This document shows, in pieces, positions 31,721-36,019 of a stretch of 36,019 bases of DNA. The stretch spans positions 1-36,019 of the forward strand of contig MFXT01000006.1 of NCBI GenBank assembly GCA_001788955.1, read 5' to 3'. Origin of the DNA: Candidatus Peribacteria bacterium RIFCSPHIGHO2_02_FULL_49_16 (lineage in GTDB: Bacteria > Patescibacteriota > Gracilibacteria > Peribacterales > Peribacteraceae). Both the position numbers and the translations under genes were made by a program. Position 1 is the first letter of the stretch. Every line of letters begins with the position of its first letter. The notes beneath the pieces were generated by a model. That model made no database searches. It was given only the letters and a program-made list of their open reading frames with translations, and had not been told where the DNA came from.

Positions 31721-33124
31721 ATGCCCGACATCTTTTCCGGTCTTTCGCGCAGTGTTTTCGATACCGCGAATCCTGCGCCGTATGCAGAGCGAGCAATAAA
31801 GGGCGTGAGTGAGGAAGTTGTGCGAAAAATCAGTGTCGATAAACATGAACCAAAGTGGATGCTCCTGCATCGTCTGGAAGCGTTGCAGATTTTTCACGAA
31901 AAGATGCTTCCAACATGGGGAGCCGATCTTTCTGCTTTGGATTTTGATACTATTATCTATTATGTGCGACCCTTTGACTCCGCTGCCACTCCCGATGATT
32001 GGGGAGAGGTGCCGGAAGAGATCCGTGCCGTTTATGAGCGCCTCGGTATTCCCGAAGCGGAGCGCAAAGTTCTTGCGGGCGTAGGTGCACAGTACGAATC
32101 CGAAGTGGTCTATCACAAATTAAAGAAACAATGGGAGGAACTTGGCGTGATTTTTCTCGATATGGATGATGCGGTGCAGGAACATCCCGATCTGGTGCGG
32201 GAATATTTTATGAAGTGCGTACCGTCATCAGACCATAAATTTGCCGCGCTCCATGGGGCGGTCTGGAGTGGCGGGACATTCCTGTATATACCAAAAGGCG
32301 TGCAAGTTGCCGATCCTTTGCAGGCGTACTTTCGTATGAATGCGAAAAATATGGGGCAATTTGAACACACGCTGCTCATTGTGGAAGAAGGTGCCGATGT
32401 GCACTACATCGAAGGTTGCTCTGCACCAAAATACGGTTCGCAGGCGCTTCATGCGGGATGTGTGGAAATCTTTGTGAAAGAAGGTGCAAAGTGTCGCTAT
32501 AGTTCCGTCGAAAATTGGAGTCGCGATACCTACAACCTGAATACGAAACGTGCAATTGTAGAGAAGGATGGACTGATGGAGTGGGTGGGCGGCAATATGG
32601 GAAGCGGCACGACGATGCTGTATCCGTGTTCCATACTCGTCGGTGAAGGCGCCAGATGTGATCATTTGGCTATCGCTTTTGCAAATACTGATCAGTGGCA
32701 GGATACCGGTGCAAAAGTGTTTCATATGGCACCGCATACAAGCAGCAGTGTCGTCAGTAAATCGATCAGTAAAGATGGTGGGTGTAGTGTATATCGAGGA
32801 AAATTGTTTGTTGCTCCCTGTGCACACGACTGCACTGCAAGCGTGGAATGTGATGCGCTTCTGCTGGATGAAAAAAGCCGCACAGATACCATCCCCGATA
32901 TCAATATTCGTAACAACAATGTCACGATTGTTCACGAAGCGAAGGTGGGCAAACTCTCCGATGATGATATTTTCTATCTCACGTCTCGTGGTATACCGGA
33001 AGAGGAAGCAAAAGCGATGATCGTCAATGGTTTCCTCGAACCGATCATTCGCGCATTACCACTCGAATATGCAGTGGAGATGAATCGATTGATCGAATTG
33101 GAGATGGAGGGTTCAGTTGGATGA
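31721..33124 (+). CDS. sufB: Fe-S assembly scaffold SufB
   Basis: This 467-residue beta-helix scaffold subunit forms SufBC2D and builds nascent Fe-S clusters. The Cys in ASVECDALLLDEKS and the Glu in VHEAKVGKLS align by context with E. coli SufB Cys405 and Glu434, needed for sulfur transfer and cluster formation. The C-terminal block SDDDIFYLTSRGIPEEEA is typical. Length is normal. sufD follows after 31 nt with its own -10. No SufS, SufU or SufE is visible here, so the sulfur donor is encoded elsewhere. Confidence 0.96.
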   Translation: MPDIFSGLSRSVFDTANPAPYAERAIKGVSEEVVRKISVDKHEPKWMLLHRLEALQIFHEKMLPTWGADLSALDFDTIIYYVRPFDSAATPDDWGEVPEEIRAVYERLGIPEAERKVLAGVGAQYESEVVYHKLKKQWEELGVIFLDMDDAVQEHPDLVREYFMKCVPSSDHKFAALHGAVWSGGTFLYIPKGVQVADPLQAYFRMNAKNMGQFEHTLLIVEEGADVHYIEGCSAPKYGSQALHAGCVEIFVKEGAKCRYSSVENWSRDTYNLNTKRAIVEKDGLMEWVGGNMGSGTTMLYPCSILVGEGARCDHLAIAFANTDQWQDTGAKVFHMAPHTSSSVVSKSISKDGGCSVYRGKLFVAPCAHDCTASVECDALLLDEKSRTDTIPDINIRNNNVTIVHEAKVGKLSDDDIFYLTSRGIPEEEAKAMIVNGFLEPIIRALPLEYAVEMNRLIELEMEGSVG

Positions 33125-33141
33125 CAAGTATGGAGCATCTC

Positions 33142-33147
33142 TATACT
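33142..33147 (+). promoter_or_regulatory. -10 box TATACT for sufD
   Basis: TATACT ends 8 nt before ATG 33156, consistent with a leaderless or near-leaderless sufD message even though sufB is just upstream. Confidence 0.55.
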
Positions 33148-33155
33148 GATCACCC

Positions 33156-33914
33156 ATGTCTTTTCTTGATATCACTGATCCCCATGTGGTTCACAAAATT
33201 CCTGAAGGGCAGCAACTTGTGATTTGGCATGATATGCGTTACGCAGAGTCATATGACGTGGATCTTACACTCGGTCCCCGTGCCGATGTGCTGTTTGTAG
33301 GATATTGTCCGCGCCGTCTGGCAAAAAAAGTGAACATTATGCAATATGCACGCATTGAAGAGTATGCCAAGCTCCAGTGGATCAATGTGACGTTTGGAGG
33401 AGAAGTCGAGCAGATGCTTCATTGTGAATGTGTTGGAATACATGCACAGAGCGATGTGCGTTGGATATTTGCGGCATGCGATGCTGAAAAACAAGCACTA
33501 TCTGTGAAAAATACGTTTTCCAATGCGGAGGGAAGGGGAAACATTCTCATGAAAGGCATTGCAGAAGACACAGCCCATATTCATTGCAGAGGGTTTATTG
33601 ATATTGGTTTCAATGCTCGGGGAACAGATGCTTATCTGACACAAAATGTTTTGATGCTTGATTCGACAGCCAAGATTGATGCAGTGCCGGGATTGGAGAT
33701 TAAGACCAATGATGTAAAAGCCAGTCACAGTGCGACGGTGTCGCGTATGAATCCCGAAGATCTCTTCTATTTTTCCAGTCGCGGCATCGAGAAAGGCGCA
33801 GCACGAGCGATGGTCACCGAAGGATTTTTGCGGAGCGCTTGGGAGAGTCTCAAACACGCGCAGGTGCGAGATCATCTGCAAAAAAATTTGGATAGGTATT
33901 TGTATTCCCGATAA
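33156..33914 (+). CDS. sufD: Fe-S assembly scaffold SufD (short form)
   Basis: This 252-residue SufB/SufD-family protein keeps the C-terminal hallmark AVPGLEIKTNDVKASHSATV, with the His corresponding by context to E. coli SufD His360, and the closing EDLFYFSSRGIEKGAARAMV. It is much shorter than E. coli SufD (about 420 residues): the N-terminal helical region is missing and only the beta-helix core and C-terminal helices remain. Its position after sufB supports SufD. It ends 12 nt before the pre-16S stem of the convergent rRNA gene. Confidence 0.9.
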   Translation: MSFLDITDPHVVHKIPEGQQLVIWHDMRYAESYDVDLTLGPRADVLFVGYCPRRLAKKVNIMQYARIEEYAKLQWINVTFGGEVEQMLHCECVGIHAQSDVRWIFAACDAEKQALSVKNTFSNAEGRGNILMKGIAEDTAHIHCRGFIDIGFNARGTDAYLTQNVLMLDSTAKIDAVPGLEIKTNDVKASHSATVSRMNPEDLFYFSSRGIEKGAARAMVTEGFLRSAWESLKHAQVRDHLQKNLDRYLYSR

Positions 33915-33925
33915 GAATGGTGATG

Positions 33926-33953
33926 ATTCACATCATTGTAGAATAGAGAAGCG
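33926..33953 (-). repeat. 3' arm of the pre-16S processing stem
   Basis: This 28-nt arm is the reverse complement of 35802-35829, allowing one G-U pair in RNA. It brackets the 16S gene on its downstream side. Confidence 0.85.
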
Positions 33954-33957
33954 TTTG

Positions 33958-34017
33958 CCACGCAGTGATGCAAAGGCATCTACTGCGTGGGCATCCGGAT
34001 CGATGTAGCCTCCGGAT
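33958..34017 (-). other. two hairpins in the 16S 3' trailer
   Basis: CCACGCAGT-GATGC (33958-33971) pairs with GCATC-ACTGCGTGG (33976-33990, one bulged T). ATCCGGA (33993-33999) pairs with TCCGGAT (34011-34017). No T-run follows on the minus strand, so I read them as trailer structure rather than a classical terminator. Confidence 0.5.
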
Positions 34018-34157
34018 CAATCGAAAACATGATGACATGGCTACGTATCAGAGCATGTATATATGGTTCCCTGGTAAGGAAACGTTCCATCCGCAGGTTC
34101 TCCTACGGATACCTTGTTACGACTTACTCCCAGTCAGCAATATCACCGTGGTACCCC

Positions 34158-34241
34158 CCCCGCACCCTTGATGTAAGATCATGTCTTACATCTCGGTTAC
34201 GAAAGATGATGAACTGTTTCGAGTCCATCAAGGGTGCGGGG
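34158..34241 (-). other. extended tip of 16S helix 44
   Basis: A perfect 16-bp stem (34158-34173 with 34226-34241) encloses a 52-nt loop region with its own hairpin (GATGTAAGA at 34170-34178 with TCTTACATC at 34184-34192, mutually exclusive with the last 4 bp of the main stem). E. coli ends this helix in a short tetraloop. Confidence 0.75.
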
Positions 34242-34335
34242 TAAGGGTCCTTCGGGTGCTCCTGCCTTCCATGAGTTGACGGGCGGTGAGTACAAGACCC
34301 AGGAACATATTCACCGTGACGTAGCTGATTCACGG

Positions 34336-34391
<56 letters not shown>

Positions 34392-35561
34392 TCGGTTTTA
34401 TGGGATTGGCTTCACCTCGCGGTTTTGCTGCCCTCTGTACCGACCATTGTAGCATGGGTGTTGCCCCAGACATAAGGGCCACGCTGATCTGACGTCATCC
34501 TCACCTTCCTCCGCCTTGGAGGCGGCAGTCTCCTGTGAAAGAACAACACAGGATGAGGGTTGCGCTCGTTAACTGACTTAACAGTACACCTCAAGGCACG
34601 AGCTGACGACGACCGTGCAGCGCCTGTCTTCGGGTTCCTTGCGGCACTCAACTGTTTCCAGTCGATTCCCGAGATGTCAAGCCTGGGTGAGGTTCTTCGC
34701 TTATTATCGAATTAAACCCCATGCTCCACCGCTTGTGTGGGTCCCCGTCTATTCCTTTAAGTTTTAGTCTTGCGACCGTACTACTCAGGCGGTGTGCTTA
34801 CCGCGTTAGCTTAGGGTACAGAGACTGATTGAAGTCCCCACACCGAGCACACATCGTTTAGGGCGTGGACTACGGGGGTATCTAATCCCCTTCGCTCCCC
34901 ACGCTTTCGTCTCTGAGCGTCAGTACATCCCCAGCACCCTGCCTTCGCTTTTGGCGTTCTACCATGGATCAACGGATTTAACCCCTACACATGGCATTCC
35001 AGGTGCCTCTGGATGACTCAATCCTGCTGGTTTCTATTCCAGATTCACAGTTGAGCTGTGAGATTTCACAATAGACCTGTGCAGGACGCCTGCAGACGCT
35101 TTACGCCCAGTAATTCCGAGCAACGCTTGCACCCCCCGTCTTACCGCGGCTGCTGGCACGGGGTTAGCCGGTGCTTTCTGCTGAGGTACCGTCAAAAATT
35201 TCGTCCCTCAGAACAGGAGTTTACGCGTGAAACACGCTTCATCCCCCACGCGGTGTCGCTCCGTCAGGGTTGCCCCCATTGCGGAAGATTCCTAGCTGCT
35301 GCCTCCCGTAGGAGTATGGGCCGTGTCGCAGTCCCATTCTGGCTGGTCGTCCTCTCAGACCAGCTACCCGTCATTGCCTTGGTAAGCCGTTACCTTACCA
35401 ACAAGCTGATAGGCCGCAGGCCCCTCCCGTACCGCAAAAGCTTTGCTCTTACGAGACTATCCGGTATTAGCCCGAGTTTCCTCGGGTTATCCCTGAGTAC
35501 GGGGTAGGTTCCCACGTGTTACGCAGCCGTTTGCCGCTCTGCGCTGCACGCAGAGCACAGT

Positions 35562-35638
35562 CAGCTTGTAGCTTTTAGCAGTGAGCTCGAACGAATATCG
35601 CTCGTAGCCAATTGCTAATAGCCAATACAGAGCCAATT
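35562..35638 (-). repeat. heptamer-periodic expansion of 16S helix 6
   Basis: Eleven 7-nt units on the plus strand begin CAGCTTG, TAGCTTT, TAGCAGT, GAGCTCG and include GTAGCCA, ATTGCTA, ATAGCCA. They fill the loop of the V1 helix (E. coli about 69-99). The flanking CGCTGC/GCAGCG segments form the helix stem. Confidence 0.55.
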
Positions 35639-35801
35639 GTGTTCTGTGTGCAACGCAGCGCTCGACTTGCATGCCTTAGGCGCACCGCTAGCGTTCGCTC
35701 TGAGCCAGGATCAAGCTCTTCAAAAAGATGATCACAACCCCAATAGCAGATGTTGTTGCATCACTACGGGGCTGGTCAAAGGAATAGTTAGATTTTTATT
35801 G

Positions 35802-35829
35802 CGCTTCTCTACTCTACAATGATGTGAAT
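35802..35829 (-). repeat. 5' arm of the pre-16S processing stem
   Basis: This 28-nt arm is complementary to 33926-33953. In the pre-rRNA the two arms would bring the ends of 16S together as an RNase III-type stalk. Confidence 0.85.
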
Positions 35830-35982
35830 GAGCTTCTAGAAAAAATCTTGCAGCCGACTATTTCGAAGCTGGCAAGGCATACATCATATCTTCGGAAACA
35901 CACGGGTCAAGAAGAGAAAGGGGAATTTCTCGAAGAACTGCAAGAACTGCATAAGTTCAGAAACATTTGGCACTCCTCATAA
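35824..35982 (+). CDS. possible 52-residue protein opposite the rRNA promoter
   Basis: The frame GTG 35824 to TAA 35982 encodes a charged, helical-looking peptide (starts VNELLEKILQ, ends FRNIWHSS) of no recognised family. It runs antisense to the likely 16S promoter and overlaps the pre-16S stem, which argues against a normal gene. TACAAT lies only 3 nt before GTG. Confidence 0.25.
   Translation: MNELLEKILQPTISKLARHTSYLRKHTGQEEKGEFLEELQELHKFRNIWHSS
35883..35910 (-). promoter_or_regulatory. probable 16S rRNA promoter
   Basis: On the minus strand TTGACC (35910-35905), a 16-nt spacer and TATGAT (35888-35883) predict a transcript start near 35876, about 150 nt before the mature 16S and outside the processing stem. 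Confidence 0.6.
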
Positions 35983-35992
35983 CTGAGGAGCA

Positions 35993-36019
35993 ATGAAGCA
36001 ATTCAACATTCTCAAGGGC
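35993..36019 (+). CDS. possible start of a gene running out of the window
   Basis: ATG 35993 opens a frame of nine codons (MKQFNILKG) to the window edge. GAGGAG lies only 2 nt before it, too close for a working SD, and it is the right arm of a CTCCTCA/TGAGGAG hairpin (35974-35990). Too short to identify. Confidence 0.25.

Noticed and set aside
35058-35507. 149-codon open frame and others within 33965-35820
   Set aside because: These are translations of the 16S rRNA gene or its flanks, which carry universal rRNA landmarks.
35985-35995. GAGGAG as a Shine-Dalgarno site for the gene at 35993
   Set aside because: It is only 2 nt from the ATG and forms one arm of a hairpin; the altered 16S tail could not pair well with it.

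Overview
The window reads as ordinary chromosomal DNA from a reduced bacterium of the Candidate Phyla Radiation (Patescibacteria). I would guess the Peregrinibacteria/Peribacteria side, but the sequence alone cannot fix the lineage. TGA acts as a stop at many genes (mfd, aspS-side genes, flippase, htrA, dnaE), so the TGA-to-Gly code of Gracilibacteria/Absconditabacteria does not apply. The CPR placement rests on the divergent 16S gene with expanded helices, CPR-style membrane proteins (PP2C-like/TM/beta-propeller, SIMPL, TPR), minimal versions of housekeeping genes and very tight packing.

Layout. 1-250: a strong sigma70-type promoter and a strong hairpin bracket a possible small RNA. 220-3189 (minus): a small two-TM protein with an LPxSG-like motif, a GTFD-type nucleotidyltransferase and a PP2C-like sensor/propeller protein. 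3403-8978 (plus): RNase J, a polysaccharide flippase, a ComEC-type metallohydrolase and a bifunctional-looking sugar nucleotidyltransferase with a left-handed beta-helix. 8979-9314: a cluster of DnaA-box-like sites, a probable oriC, directly before dnaN; mfd and tRNA-Leu(UAG) follow. 13810-21684: aspS (minus), an HtrA-like protease plus a coupled 56-aa protein, then nrdR, tsaC and dnaE (minus). 21761-29814: a two-OB-fold SSB, murB, a small membrane protein, gltX, a cyclophilin lipoprotein, murG and ftsW (minus), then lspA and a TPR protein (plus). 29797-33914: the Suf cluster sufC / ferredoxin / SIMPL protein / sufB / sufD. 34075-35727 (minus): a solitary 16S rRNA gene enclosed by a long inverted repeat that can form the pre-16S processing stem. 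No 23S, 5S or tRNA follows it.

Main observation. Two features of translation initiation fit together. (1) The 3' tail of the 16S rRNA does not carry the universal anti-Shine-Dalgarno core: where CACCUCCUUA is expected the gene has CGUUUCCUUA. (2) At about fifteen genes a good -10 hexamer (most often TATACT or TATAAT) ends only 5-9 nt before the start codon, usually 6 or 7. Transcription should therefore begin at or next to the start codon, giving leaderless mRNAs. Almost no start has a Shine-Dalgarno sequence. One of these leaderless genes, the nucleotidyltransferase at 7608, appears to start at ATC. Together these suggest a lineage that initiates mainly on leaderless mRNAs and has let its anti-SD drift.

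A second theme is degenerate tandem repeats with a 7-nt period. They occur in at least seven places: five around gene starts or intergenic gaps, one inside a coding sequence, and one that expands helix 6 of the 16S rRNA.

Functionally the window covers replication and repair (oriC, dnaN, dnaE, ssb, mfd), RNA and translation (rnj, aspS, gltX, tsaC, tRNA-Leu, 16S), nucleotide control (nrdR), cell-wall synthesis and envelope (murB, murG, ftsW, lspA, flippase, HtrA) and Fe-S assembly (suf genes).
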